From Gnetum montanum (Eukaryota; Streptophyta; Gnetopsida; Gnetales; Gnetaceae): a DNA stretch of 64,000 nt. The notes beneath the pieces are model-generated. The model did not search any database. It was not told where the DNA came from and worked only from the letters and a program-made list of their open reading frames with translations. Made by a program: the position numbers and the translations under genes. Numbering within the stretch: position 1 is the stretch's first letter; each line of letters starts with the position of its first letter. The stretch is taken from the NCBI GenBank assembly GCA_015680685.1, contig MNCI01008572.1:401969-465968 (forward strand), given 5' to 3'. This document shows, one piece after another, positions 34,131 through 47,801 of the stretch.

Positions 34131-37100
34131 CCTCTATTACACAATTTTATACTCCCTATTTTCCAAGCTAAACACATTAAAGGAGATCTCTTCCCATGGT
34201 GCATCTATGGCCTGATTTTTATTAGTTTTAGCCTTGTCTACTCTATTGGGCTTCTTGACTTCATTCTTAATAGCAGGAATTTCTTCTTGAAACTCCACTT
34301 CAAACCCTCATTCTACATCAATGTTGTTGACTGCAAAGGGAATCGTGCTATCACCATGAATGATTATTTCATATCCCTCACAAGGTAGGTAAATTTCTTA
34401 GTGGTTGGATGAGTAAAAAACTTGTAGTTGAGCTAGCCAAGGCCTCCAAAATGAGGTTAAATCCTAGTATCTCTTCCATCACTAGGAAGTTGATTGTTGT
34501 GTGGAATTATTCTTCCACTAGAAAGTCTAAAGAAATAGGGCCTTTTACAACAACCCATGATCATTAAAGAATTTGAGAGTAGAGTTGGGAGTGTTTTACA
34601 TGTGTTCCACTAAGCCTAACTATTCAATGATAGTGTAAGATATAATGTTTTTTTCTACCCCATTTTCAATGTGCACCCTATGCACCTTGTATTGCCTAAT
34701 CCTTATTGTTATGAAGAGAGGAACCCTTGCTATCTTGTCATTCTGGGGGTTGGTTTTGAGTTCACTATCATGAAACATTAGTGTGATTGACTTTGTTTCT
34801 TCCCTAGATAAGGGTGGTACCATCACTACATGAGTGGATTCTTTATTGGTAGGTATGTCTTTACTAATAGGAATTGAGATCAACATCTTTATTAGGGCTT
34901 TGCAATGAGCAAAAGAGATCATTACTAGGTCATATGGGCATAATGAGATGTTTTTTTATTTTAGAGATTGTTTTACTTATTCCATGGCATTGAGGAAGTC
35001 TTTCTAATTGCTTTTTGATTTCTCATTTTTGTGGAATTTAACCTCCTCCATTCGCCCTAGTATGTGAACTTCATGTTTCAAGGTTTTTGATTTGGTCTCT
35101 TCTCCTTTTACTTATTGCTTGTGATCCCACTTTGGCTAATTGGTGAAAGCATTTTAAGCACTAGAGCTCATAGGAATGGCTAAAATGGATGTGGGGTTTT
35201 GTGGGCCGATTTCCTTCCAAGCTTTTGCTTGCTTGTCACCTTTTTCCTTGGGTTTTGGTGTAGACTTCTTGTGCTACTTGGTAGGGGACATTTTATTGTT
35301 GGATTACAAATAATTCATTGCATTAGCCACCACAGGAGGACATTGATCAATTTGGATTATAGGTTTGGTTGTCGTAGGAGTGGGCACTCTAATCATGAAG
35401 GGTTTCTTAAGAGATTTTGGTGATGGTATCTTTATAATAAAAGGAACTCTTGAACTAGATAAAGTTAAAGGGCCCCTTTTTTCATGAGGAGATACCTTAA
35501 TCACAAACTTCTCCCTAGAAAATCTTCGATTGTTGTTTACTTTGAATGTTACTATTGTGTATGTGTTATTGTTGGCATTCAATGAATCTTTGTACACTTG
35601 CATTGACTGGTTTTGTGACCTAACTAGATTCAAGACATCATGTACTAGCTCTTCATTAACTATCATCTTTTGGGGATCATCTTTTAATGCTAAATAGAAA
35701 TCAATATCATGACCTAACAACTTATGATAGTGGCAGAACTGATCAAGCTTGAAGTACTTAGGTACTAGTGGATCATCCTCAGTTGCTAGAGTTGGATCCT
35801 TGGAAATTTTTCATAATTTATCATGCCTCTTGTAGGCATTCTTAGTCATCTATTTATATTAGATTTGACCACTGATCAAGGAGTTTAGATGGTTCTAGTG
35901 GCAACTTAGTGTACTTTGATCGATCTTTGCTCTCAAAGTTAGGCATTGTGTTGTTTGATGTAGAGATCCTTGATATCAATGGTTCACTATTGTAGCAAGG
36001 ACCTTAGGTTGGCTTATTTTTGGTCCCTATGTGGTTTTATTGTCTTTTGCCATAGTTTCCATGACTACATGGTTTTGTCTTCCCTTCTCTTTGTCCTTTT
36101 GTGTGTTGATTTTTATATGCCACGTAGGTGGGGTCATGGCTAGTCTTAGCAACATTCTCTATGTTCTTATTCTACGAGAAAGCTTAACTAAGTAAATGTG
36201 GGGATAGGTAATATAATTTATACTTGTGAAGTCTTTGACCACCTCCTTAAAGATGACCAAATAGTGAATTTCAACTATAGGTTTAGAAATCTCATTAAGT
36301 AGAGCATTCCATCATTGGATGAACTTGTGGACAAGTTCATGGGACCTTTTTTTGATTTTTATCAATTGGTCCAAGGTGTTATTTGATTTTAAGTTATATT
36401 TGAAATGATTCACAAATTGTAAAATTAAGTCTTCCAATGAGATGATTAATCCTCTGGGCAATGCATAGTACCATTCTAATGCTTTTCTTGTAAGAGACAT
36501 AGGAAATATTCTCATGATTATGTGAGGCCAACCTTATAACAATAGACACTTGAAATAGAAGGTAATGAGGTGAGCATTGGGATTGTTTTCACCATTGTAT
36601 TTAGTGAGCTTTGATATAGGAATGCCTAGGGAAAAGTTATTTTTGGGATGGTTGGACTAATCAGATCATCTTGATAAAATTCCTTTATCTTTACCATTTG
36701 TGTCATAGAGCCTTTAAGTGTACTTAACTCTTCCATGAGGTCTTGGATCATTTGGAAGGCCTGATCCAAGCCTTGAGGCATTCCAACAGGTTATGGAGTT
36801 TATATATATGGGTGGTGTAAGTTGTGGGGCATGTAGCCTCACGATGGACAATGGTAATTATGACAAAGGTTGCATAATCATTATTGTAAGGGCTTGTAAG
36901 GGGGTTAAAAAATGGGAATAGGATTTATGATGGTATTTAGGGAACAAATGGAATGAATGGGGTGTGAGATGCTTGGGTCACCTATGGTGTTACTAAGAAG
37001 TGCACTAGTATGAAGAAGGGATGAGTGGTGGTGAATGTCATAGGTGATGACCATGTCAATTGAGGCTACATGATAAAAAGCATGGATGAGAAAAGGGAAG

Positions 37101-37656
37101 CTAATTGAGGCATGGGTTGTGCCTAATTGATGGATATGATGGATGTTGATCTAAAAATAGTAGGATAGGTGGGAGGAGAGGAGGGTTGAGAAACCTACCC
37201 CATAGAAGAGGATGGAGAAATTAAACTAGGCCTAGTGGCTTGGGGAGTTGATTGTTGGAAAAGGATCCCTATGAAGTTATTAGGATTTGATTCAATCTCA
37301 AATTCATCAGGTTCTTCATGGTGTCTTTCCAAGTTATCCTCCTCACTTTTATCATCCATCTCAATTATTTGGGATAGTATACATGTATGGATGTCATTTA
37401 GTTGTATTTTTTCATAGGAGGAAGGGTTGTACTCCTTTCTGTTTTTGTGAATCAACTCAAACTCATGCTTAGATTTATCTTCTACACATGGGATGAGTAG
37501 GCTAGCTTGAATTTTGATGCATATGAAGTTATAATAGTTCTCATTTATAATGAAAAATTTTAATCTTTTTTACCTTTTCTTGAGTGATTACCTACGCTTA
37601 GCCACAGCTAGATCCTTTGGATCATATACCCACACTACATCTTGGCTTGAAGCCAT
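34130..37656 (-). pseudogene. Element D gag-protease polyprotein remnant
   Basis: Homologous throughout to the frame of element B. ATG at 37656 (MASSQD), then YNFICIKIQA. Gag core near 36515-36312 (ALEWYYALPRGLIISLEDL). Zinc-knuckle region and linker near 35720-35304 (GHDIDFYLALKDDPQ, then repeated FVIKVSP and FMIRVPT). Protease near 34720-34400, where VDDGAA has become IENGVE so the active-site Asp is lost. Many stops and several frame shifts. No pol follows. It is an older member of the B family. Confidence 0.82.
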
Positions 37657-37659
37657 GTT

Positions 37660-38600
37660 GATTATATTGATAGGAAACACTATTGATCTGATAAAATGCA
37701 TTTTCAAGTTATTTAATTTGGTTTTTTAATTAAAGGCTCAAATAGGTGGAACTTCTCAAAGTGTAAATGATTTTGGGCCTAGAAAATGGTTAAACTGCAA
37801 CTATAGATGCAATGCAAGTAACAATGACAATGTTGTGTACTACATTGGTAAAACTAAAAATTAATAAATTTTAAAATTTTGGATTTTAGAGTGTAAGGAA
37901 AAGAGGCATGCACTACAATGGTCACTAGTAAAAATTAATGTTAAACAATATTGAATGTTGTCTGGTGTTCTTTTAGTTTTTTTTAATTGGTAGAGTATCT
38001 ACTCCCACCAATGTTAAACTATGCTTTTGTTTGTAGGAAATAGATGGGTTTTGGTTTCAAAACAAAAGGATATGTTGGGTTTTCAATAGGAAATACACTG
38101 GTGCTATAAAAAGGCAAATTTGTTTTAGGTTATTTAAAATTAGACTAGTATGCTTTTCCTTATGCAAAAACTACACTAACTTTGCTATGCAATGTAGAAA
38201 TGTGTTTATTTTTCCAAAATATATGTTGGGTATCTTGGAAAAATATGTTGGCTTTATGAAGGAAAGTGTGTTGGGCTTTTCCAAGAAATTTGATGGAAAA
38301 AATTTCATAGTAGGAAATGGGTGGTGGAAAAGATACACTCACCTTTGGAAAGGCCAAATGCCAAGTTTTAACCAATAAATATTATAGGCTATACTAAAAA
38401 AATATGCTAGCTTTAAAAAGTCCAACAACTATTGTGAAATTTATAGCATCACCCAAACCAACTACAAAAAATATGATGGGTATGAACTACAATGGAATGA
38501 GTACCTACGTTTGATTTCTAGCTAATTTTCTCAGCAAAAATGGAATTCTTTAATTTAAATGAATGCTAGAAATAACTGGGACTGGTAAGAAAATAAGGAC
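37660..38600 (-). repeat. Element D leader with short repeats
   Basis: It holds a loose series of ATATGTTGGCTTTATG- and TATGTTGGG-type units every 30-50 bases at about 38068-38300, in the position of the tandem leader array of element B. No coding sequence is seen. Confidence 0.5.
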
Positions 38601-39390
38601 AAAATAGGATTGGATGTAGAACCTAGGCAGAGGCCCTCCTTCTAGTGCTAGAAACTATTACACTAGAAAAATTTGGTGATGGAAAACCGAAGATCTCCAA
38701 TGGACAATTTAATCTTAGATTTCAAGGGCCTCCAAAAAAGAGGATCCAATATACCCTAGACTATCTGATTAATCACCCAAGGACTTAGAAAGTATAAAAT
38801 AGTGTATTTAAATTAAATATAAAATACAAATTTAATCCAAGAGAAAGCACAAAAATTAACTTTCACAAACAAATGAACTATAAGTTTTATTGAAACAATA
38901 AAATTTTTGATAGAATAAAGTTTAAATGAGTACAAGTGTTTACCTAGATGCACAAGGAGCTACCTGAATGATGATTTAAGTCTAGTGAAACTAGTAGGTT
39001 ATGTTCTACAATCAGTTGCACAATCCATGTGCTTCCAAGCTTTAATTTCTTGAACTCCTTGTTGGTTCTTGGACTTAGATATACTGTGTTGGTTGAAAAA
39101 ATGGTGTAATGGTTGCCTAATTTTTTGCTACACTACCATTTTTTTAGAGTCTCTAATGCTCAGTTGATTGCCAAGTTGCAAAAATTCTCAAGAGTGCCAA
39201 AATGATTCTAATGCCAAAAGTGTTCAACTTTTACTTTTATTGGCCATATGGATGCTGATTTGAAGTGGAAAATTTCTACCATGATTTCTGATAGATTGGT
39301 GTAATTTACAAATGTGGTAGACCACCAATTCTAGCATATTTTTTTCACTTATGATAAGTTTGATGCACAAGGGCCATTAGAAATACGTTG
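38601..39390 (-). mobile_element. Element D 5' LTR, inner part
   Basis: Weak similarity to the R-U5 part of the B LTR (TTTTTGATAGAATAAAG...GAGTACAAGTG). The LTR is interrupted by element F at a GATGC site and resumes at 48676. Confidence 0.5.
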
Positions 39391-39395
39391 GATGC
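39391..39395. repeat. Target-site duplication GATGC, left copy (element F)
   Basis: GATGC abuts both ends of element F (39391-39395 and 48671-48675). Confidence 0.85.
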
Positions 39396-40246
39396 TAATG
39401 AGCGGTGAGGTACCCCTATGTCCAACCATACAAATCACAGGCATTCATGTGTGATCTGGTTGAATTTCATAGACTTTAATTACCAAGTATGCTAAAGCTA
39501 AATGGTGTGTTCATGTTGTTCGTTCGTTGTCTTCCCAGTCTCACTTGTGAAATGCAAGTGTATGATTAAGTGTGACTAAGGCATAATATTTTTATCATTT
39601 TTTTATCAATTTGATCACCAAAAAAATTAATGAAAGTGAGGGTAACTAAATGCTAAATGAACTATTATCCAATCTAGCCTAACACAAGTAACCATCCCCA
39701 CTTCCCAGATACATCCTAAACTTCATGTAAACACTACTAGGTTGTCAAACACTAATCATTTCTGAGCTACCAAGTGTCACATCTATGTTCGAAGGGGTCA
39801 TGCTTGTGTATGTTAATTAATTTCTTAATTAATCAAGATTAATTGCTGAATGAATAATGTTAAATGTGAACTACATGAAATCACAATGTATAAATGCATA
39901 AAGAAAGAAAGTCTCAAGTGCTGCAAAGATGAATCAAAGAGCTCATTTTTATTGCCAATACAATGGTGTGTTCAAGTACATCAATGCTTGAATAAAGATC
40001 CAATTATAATTAGAACTCCTACTATGAACACTTGGAAAATAGTCTAACTCTCAAATGAACAAACTACAAGAATTTCGCTACTTGACTGAAAAACTCTCCC
40101 CAAATTGTGTGCCCAAGGGCTATATTTATAGGCCCAAGAATACCTCATGATATCATATACTTGATATCACATCTTGGGCCGTAATATTGCATACCCTATA
40201 TTGCGGCCACCCAAATATTGGGGCTCATGTAAAACATGATTCATCA
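39396..40246 (-). repeat. Element F 3' LTR
   Basis: Minus sense TGATGAATCATG...CCGCTCATTA (terminal CA mutated to TA). TATA box CCTATAAATATA at 40121-40132; GATATC-type palindromes at 40145-40222. Confidence 0.88.
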
Positions 40247-40258
40247 TACCCCCACGAG
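40247..40258 (-). other. Polypurine tract of element F
   Basis: CTCGTGGGGGTA on the minus strand directly precedes the 3' LTR. Confidence 0.75.
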
Positions 40259-42206
40259 TGAATAAAAACTTGTTCTCAAGTACAGAAGAAGAGGAACAAG
40301 TCCCTTACAAAATATATTAGGAGGTATGGAATGTTTGACTAACATGCAGAGTCACAGAGAGGAAACAAAAAAATACAGAAGTACTCAAGCATACATCATT
40401 ACAATTGTGTACAAAATTAGATGTTCATGAAAATAGTAAAGAACACCCTTAGATCCAATGGACATCCAATCCCTCTTAGCAATAGATGCATGAGGGAGAG
40501 GTAGAAGAAATCCAGTGATCATGAACAATCTCCTATGAGTGATATTGCTGCATCATCCTTGGTGAAGATAGTCCCACTTCCACTCCATGCTTCCCACTGC
40601 AATCACAAAAAAATCAAGGATTAGTATATAAATTGTAACACATAGCGATTGAATACCTTGTCTCATTAGTGGTTATACCTAGATAAGTTATGATTGTGGT
40701 AGATTGGTTGCTTGATAATGTTAGTGGTAAAACTAACAAATAGATTAGGTAAAAGAAGTGGTTTATAAAATTCAAAAAAAGCTTAACACAAGAAATATTG
40801 AAAATAGGATATAGAAATTCACAATAATTAAAAGAAAGAATTCTCTAAAAATAGTTTTGAAGATGCACACAACTAGATGGCATTGATGGGGTAAATAAAA
40901 AGAATTCGATTGTAAAAATATCTAAGGCTAAAGAACTTAACTTAATCAAACCAAATGATATGCAAGTGGGTCCTTTCCAAAGTAGGCACATGCCTTTTAT
41001 GCCCTTGCATAACTTCAAACCAAGGAGTCTGTGGCCTTTGTGGATGATTAATGGTTATGGAAGGTTAAGTACAAAAACCTAGAAGTAATTGACTAAGAAT
41101 CCTGACACATCAAACCAGAACATCGAATCAAAACATGAAACTAATAGTGAGGTGAGATATGAAAAGCATAGATGGATGAGAGAGAGAATAGAATGGAGTT
41201 CCTAATTATCATCACATGAATTCCTTTGTGGAGTTGTGATTAAATGACTTGGAAGGATCCATCCTTAGTCTAGACCAAAACCAACCACTTTCAGTGACAT
41301 TGCATTGACATTTTAAGACTAGTCCATTTGCTAAGACACAAGAATGCTTCCACAAAACAACCCCCATTCCAAATTTAAGAATAAGTAGGAAGTGAGAATG
41401 GGCCTTAGTTAGAGAAGACAAGATAATTCCCATAACTAGTGCTTTTAGTCCTTTTATTTGATCTAAGGGGTGTTCTTTGAATTCCCATATTTTTTGTGAA
41501 TGGAAACCACACCATAAGAAGACCCATGGGTTTTTGCATTTATTTTATCCAAGGGGTGTGCTTTGAATCTTCATATTTTTCTTTATGAGGACCACACCAT
41601 GCAAGGACTTATTTGACTTCCTATTGTGGAATGACACAAAATCGTGAGAAGTTCATGAGAACACCCCTGCACACAAGAAAATAGACAAGCATGAAGAATA
41701 CCACATCCCTTTGAAGCCACACCCTATCCAAACCTTTGAATCCTTCCCAATTCCGAAAACTACACAAGTCACAAATTTATTAAAGTTGTATTAATGAAAA
41801 ATGGATTGCACATTTCCAAAATAAGAAAACCTATAGAATGTATAGATGGGTGGATGATGTGGACTCACTGCCTGTTACATGAAAAGAAACCATGTCCTAG
41901 TTGTTAGCAATGACATTCAAAGCTAGAAACTAGACATCAATAATCAAATCACAAATGATATATACCATCATCGAGTAGCACATTACCATTGTACCTAGCA
42001 CCTTATTAGCAAAAAGAGTAGAAAATTACATCAAACATAAGAAAATATAAAATAAATTAAAATATATTCAAGAAATATTAAATATACTAATGATGGTGTA
42101 AAACAAAAACAAAAATATGTCAAACAAAGAATATGAAAAACAAAAAGTTGTAAAATCAAAAATGTGTAAAACAAAAATTTGAAAAATTAAGGAGATACTT
42201 AAAGTA
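40259..42206 (-). mobile_element. Element F 3' untranslated region
   Basis: About 1.95 kb after the integrase stop, alignable with element A over its length although no long open frame is kept in either. It includes the doubled 95-base block near 41450-41600. Confidence 0.75.
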
Positions 42207-45200
42207 TCAGTATGGATGGCCATCTCCCCCATGACTAAGTTGGAAGGAGAAGATCCAAAAGACAGAGCGTGGTTATCCATCTTGTGAGGTGTCTATTGAG
42301 TTGGTTGGCTTGGGGTCATGGAAAGGTTTCAGTTGTTGGATGTTGAATAATTGCTTCTTGTTTGGGCTATCAGGTTTATATATGATCATGGACCCAGATG
42401 GAAAAGTCTCTTTGATAATGTAAGGTCCTTTCCACAATGTTTGAAACTTGGTTTATTGAAGTACATATGCAAGATTCTAGTAGAGAACCTTGTCTCCTGG
42501 TTGAAACTTGACTTCTCTTATTTTAAGGTCATGGAATTTCTTGTTGAATGCCTTATGCATTTCATTGGATGATAGGGCCATTAATCAATCCATGTTAAGG
42601 TCATAGGCTATAGAGAGTGTACAAAGCTTGGATTGAATGGGCAGTGTTGGTAGTTTTTCGTACATGATCTCATAGGGAGAATAACTTATGGAAAGCTTCC
42701 ATGTAAAGAAATAAGCCCAAAGGGCATCATTTAGTTTGATGTTGTAGTCACTTCAGTACTTGATAATATTATGTGTTAGAATGTTTGTAATCTCTTGATT
42801 AGTGACTTCAACTTAACCATTGACTTGAGGGTGATAAGGTGTTATGAGTTTGTGCTCAACCCCCAAGCATTGCATAAGTTTTCGAAAAGTGGCACCTGTG
42901 AAATGAGTTTCATTGTTAGAAATTAATGCACGAAGCACACCAAACCTAATTATGATGTTCTATTGTACAAACTAAGCAGCAATAGTGGATCTACAATTAG
43001 TGACAACTACTGCTTCTATCCAGTTAATGTACTATTCAACTACAACTATTATATACACCTTTCTGTTTAACATAGGCATGATGGGACCAATAATGATAAT
43101 GCCCCAAATATCGAATGGATCAAGAGGTTGAATCTATTGTTTTGGCCCCTCCATTCAAGCTATCATTCCACCATCCCTCTAACAATGATCACAAGCATAG
43201 ATGAACTGGTGTGCATCTCTAAAGATTGTTGGCTAGTAATATCCTGCCATGAGGATTTTTATGGCTATGCATCTCCTAGCATAATGGCCCCTACAAGGGC
43301 CTTTTTGAGCATCTTGGAGAATGCATTGTTGATCTGTGTCAAGGACACACTAGGGTACTAGGCCATTGAGGCTTACTTTGTAAAGGTTCCTATTGATTTC
43401 CATGAAATGATTAACCTAGTGAAGAAATTGTTATTTCTTCTAGATGTCTAGCCCTTGCAGTAGTTTTTACTTGAGTAGATAAGTAAGAATGACATCATAC
43501 CATCTTTTTTCATTGGGAATTTATGCATTAATAGCCCCTAGAAAGATATATTCATCAGGAAATTGATTAGATAAGGAACTCTCTTTCTCCTTGTTGTTCC
43601 ATCTTAGCTGTGATAAGTGGTTAGTGACCACATTTTCCACATCCTTTTGATCTACCCATGTGAGATTGAACTCTTGAAAAATCACAATCCACCATATAAC
43701 ATAAGGGCTCACCATTAGTTTATTCATTAATAACTAGATGGTGCTATGATTTGTGTGCACAAACACTTTATAACCAAGCACATAGTACCTAAATGTTTCT
43801 AAGACAAACACCACCACCATCAACTCTTTTTTCATAGTGGTGTAGTTCAGCTATGCACCTACAATACTCTAGCTTGTGTAGTGAATGTAATATGGATGTC
43901 TTTGATCATTCCTCTACATAAGCACTACCCCCAAAGAATAACTTGATGCATTAATCATCACATGAAATGGCGTGGACCAATCAGGTGCTTGTAGAATTAG
44001 GGTCTCAACAAGTTTCTGCTTCAATTATTGAAATGTTGTTTCACATGCAGGGGTCCAGAAAAATGGTGCATCTTTCTTTATTAATTCAACGAATGGCTTG
44101 AAAATTTTGAAAAATTTCTTGATGAAGTATTGGTAGTAGCTAGTATGACCAAGGAATGACTACACTTCTTTAACTATTTCTGGTTGATGGGTTATTCCTT
44201 AGATAACCCTTATCATTTCAGGGTCCACCTTGATTCCTACTTTTGAGATCTAGTGCCCCAAGACTATGCCTTCCTAGATCATAATATTTCTCTTTTTCCA
44301 ATTAAGCCAGATGTTTGTTTTGACACATCTCCTCAACACCTACTCAAGATGGTCCAGGGCTTACTCGAACGTAGCTTTGTAGGTAGAAAAGTCATCCATG
44401 AAGACTTCTACCTCACTACCAATTTGTTGTTGGAAAATGCTATGAACTAATTATTGAAATGTAGTTGGTTCATTACATAGACTAAATGGCATTTGACGAT
44501 AAGCAAAAGTTCCCCAAGAACTTGTGAGAGTCGTCTTCACTTGGTCCTCTAGTGTGATTTGGAGTTAGTTATAGCCACTATAACCATCCAAAAAGCTATA
44601 GTAGCTATGCCTAGAAATGTTATCCAACACTTGGTCAACAAAGGGCAATGGGAAATGATATTTGAAAGTTACCATTTTGATTAGCTAAAAGTTGATGCAC
44701 ACCCACCATTTTCCTTCTTTCTTGGGCATGATCACAAGTTGGCTAACCCACTCACTATCTACAATAGGGTAGATGAATCCCACCTTGAGGAGTTTCTCAA
44801 TCTCCTCTTTGACAATCTACTTTAATTTGGGATTCAATCACCACTCCGGCTATTGTTTCAACTTAACGACAGGGTTAGTGTATATTTAGTGTTGGCATAT
44901 TCTTGGATATATTCTTGTGAGCTCATAATATGACTAGGCAAAGGTTGCTAACCATCTTTCCATAACATTCATCAACATCTTCTTTTGTCTTGCAGCAAGT
45001 TTGGCATTAGTAATAACCAACTTTCCATTTATTAAGAACACATACTCCATTTTGGTTGGTAGTGTCTTTAATTCAAGGGGTTCTTATTTGAAATTATCAA
45101 GAATCTCCAACTCTTCCTAATTGATATCATCATGGGTCAACATGGATCAATATCATGGTATGGATTCAAAATGGATTTTGGTTTGAAGGTGACTCACATA

Positions 45201-45250
45201 AAGATGATGCAAAACTGGTGTGTCTGAGGGCTTTGGTGGACTACAAGGTT
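42207..45250 (-). pseudogene. Element F pol: reverse transcriptase, RNase H, integrase
   Basis: One minus-strand frame with many stops but few shifts. Pre-RT LELKTLPTKMEYVFL and RIYPRICQH. RT: WVSQLVIMPKKEGKW, YSFLDGYSGYN, GTFAYRQMPF, and VFMDDFSTYK as the Y-x-D-D box. RNase H: TTMKKELMVVVF and HTNHST. Integrase zinc finger ends YACDHC; the core shows WGIIIIGP, LISNNETHF (expected D-N-G-T, the Asp now Asn) and THFTGATFRKLM, VEVTNQE. The tail is IIYKPDSPNKK and it stops at 42207. Most stops are explained by C-to-T or G-to-A changes from Gln, Arg or Trp codons. No protease domain was found between gag and RT. Confidence 0.88.
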
Positions 45251-45299
45251 AAAAGAAGGGTATTTTCTTTGATCGTGGTTCTAACCCACTTAGTTGGCT

Positions 45300-47636
45300 A
45301 ACCGATTGTAGATTAACTACCCTTGTAGTGTTTCTTTGCTATGGATGGGTAGGTGATTTGCCTTGCATGGATGGAGCAGGTAGTAGCTATGCAGGAGGTG
45401 GAGGAGTAGGTGCAGGAATAGGAGGAGCATGAAGATAGTAGGTTATGTTCCTCCTTGCATATTTGGTGGTTGGTAAATTTCAAGAGGGTAGTGGTGAGGT
45501 TGGTAAGTAGCAACATGACCAAAAGAATCTCATGGAGATGAAGGTTTCTAAACATAATAACCATAAGGATCTAGTTACCAGTAGGGGTACTAGTGTCTTA
45601 GAGGTGAAAATGCCCACAATTATGGTTGTTGCCACTATTGATATAATTCATAAGGTTACATTGGAGTTCCACTTGGATAATACTACTATGGTTGGTGGAA
45701 CTGTCAAGAGTTGCCTTGTGGATAAGACAATCTTTAGGTGTTTACCTTTGTACAAGTTGTGGATGTAGGGCATACACCCCAGATTCTTACAAGTGTGACA
45801 TAATTGAACAACATCCCTTGGGATGTTCATACTGGTAGATATCACAGCTACCATCATCATCTGATTTGTTGTCTATAACTATCTCTATCACAACCATCTT
45901 ACCCTTACCCTTGGATATGGCATGTTTAGCTTCCTTAAGTCTCTAACACTCATGCTCACCACTTTGTTCCTTGGACTCTTTAGCAATTTTTAAAATAGCT
46001 TGAAACTTATTGTTCATGGAGTCCCATAATTGGTCAACCTTAGTCATAAATTTAGAGTAAAATTTATGAAGTGGCAAGGCTTTCTGATTAGGCACCTCAT
46101 CTCTTATTGACTCATCCTTACTATCGCAAAATCAAATCTCCCTTTTGCGAATTGAAGGATCCCTATTGTATTCCTCTACACTTTTTTGCTTTCTCAATTC
46201 TCCCTCCTCCCTGGCTACCTACTTAATTAACTTTTGGATCTAATAGATGCTTAACTCTATCAGTCTCCATTTAGCATAAACACCAAGGGTTTTCCTTGTT
46301 TCAGATCACAGCCTATCTATAATATGCAAAGTTGATCAAGCTAAGAATATCCATGGCTAGGACACTTACGCAATAGAGAGTAGTATCAGCCAATAGCAGC
46401 ATCCAAGGGCTCATAGTTTCCTTATTTCCACACTTGGATCTACTTCCTTAGGTTGGACGCTTGGGATTACGTTGATATTTGTCATTAAAAAATTCTAACA
46501 TTGTACTCCACCACCTGCTTGATTCCAATTCCAAGGATTGATACTAGTTTCTACTTCCTTAATGAGTATCCTTAGAAATAATTTCAACTTCTAACAATCA
46601 TTCTCAATATTCTGCAAGGCACATGCATCTTGGAAGACTTAAAGATGATTTTTCGGATCAGTGTCATAGTATCCCTTAAATCGAGGGATGTTTTTCATGT
46701 TCAACCTCTTTATTCTACTATCCTTGACATGCCTTGTTGGAATCCTCACAGCCTCTACAATGTTTAACATGCTCTAAGTGGCAAGTATAGGTTCATCAAG
46801 GCCATAGTGATGGTGCTTATGATGTTCTCTACTAACTCTTCTTTCATGGTGGTGGATCTCTTTGGATCACCCATGCCTCCAATTGCAACTATCCTGATGG
46901 TCCCTTTTGTTGTTTTGGTCTCGTCAGTCACCTCCATCATAGTCATGCCCTCTACAACCATGATCTGAACTAGATGAAGAAGATGATGATGATGAAGGGA
47001 AATAGAAAGTAGGACTTGCATCATGTTGGCACCTACTACCTTCTCTTCAATGATCGCAATCATGATTGCAATCATGACTTCAAATTGTCCCCTTGTCATG
47101 ACTTGCTCCTCTAGATCCATTTTTTTCATTAAATCTATTTCGACGAGAACCAAAATTATGAATTATGGATTACATATTCAAGTTGAGGACCCCTTAATCA
47201 AAGCTAAAGAGAGGAGTGTCACCAAAGGAGAAGGCCCTAGAGAAGTGTTTGCCTCCATCAAATGGGCCAAGAAAAGGTGGAAAAGTGTTTGACCCCTTGC
47301 CCTTCAAAATCTCATGTTGTTTATCCAGTTGACAATCCCTTAACCTTTGTGCTTTAGTGGGATGGTAATCCCTTGAATCAAGATCTCGCATCTCATACTC
47401 CCTGTGAAGATGTTAAAGTCCATATCTTAAAAGCATTAGCTAGAGCATAGCTAGAATAGATCAATCTAGTGGCAACACAATGTTGCCTTCCATGTCACAC
47501 CACCACAGCATTTCATCTTGATGTAAGATGAAAGTGAAGTCTAGTACATACTCATAAGATGAGCATATACCACCCAGTATTGTTGAGGCATTTGGTTTAT
47601 CCTAGGTGAAGATAGGCTCCTATGAGAAGAAGACAT
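45300..47636 (-). pseudogene. Element F gag
   Basis: It starts MSSSHRS at 47636, the same start as in element J (MSSSHKAY). The gag core is near 46720-46450 in another frame (IPRFKGYYDTDPKNHLQVFQ, then CALQNIENDC). A Cys-rich block near 45800 (VVQLCHTCKNLGCMPY) could be a remnant metal-binding motif, and the end is Pro/Ala-rich. Many stops and shifts; some longer open frames here (for example 46764-47153) are out of frame. Confidence 0.7.
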
Positions 47637-47782
47637 TTTATATTAGTGAATCTATATGCAGTATGCAGTTAAGATTTAATTTAGTTATAATAATAAATTT
47701 TTTTTATAAGATTTTACCTTGGGATTTGAGCAACAAGGTTATTAAGTTTCACTAAGTTTAGATAGTGCACATAGAACTAAAG

Positions 47783-47800
47783 TCCCTAGCAACGGTGCTA
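47783..47800 (-). other. Primer binding site of element F (tRNA-Asp type)
   Basis: The minus strand reads TAGCACCGTTGCTAGGGA against the common plant site TGGCGCCGTTGCCGGGGA. All four differences are G-to-A or C-to-T. It sits one base inside the 5' LTR end. Confidence 0.8.
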
Positions 47801-47801
47801 A

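Noticed and set aside
46764-47153. 129-codon Met/Ile/Thr-rich minus-strand frame as a gene
   Set aside because: It is out of frame with the gag of element F, whose core motifs read in another frame over the adjoining sequence.
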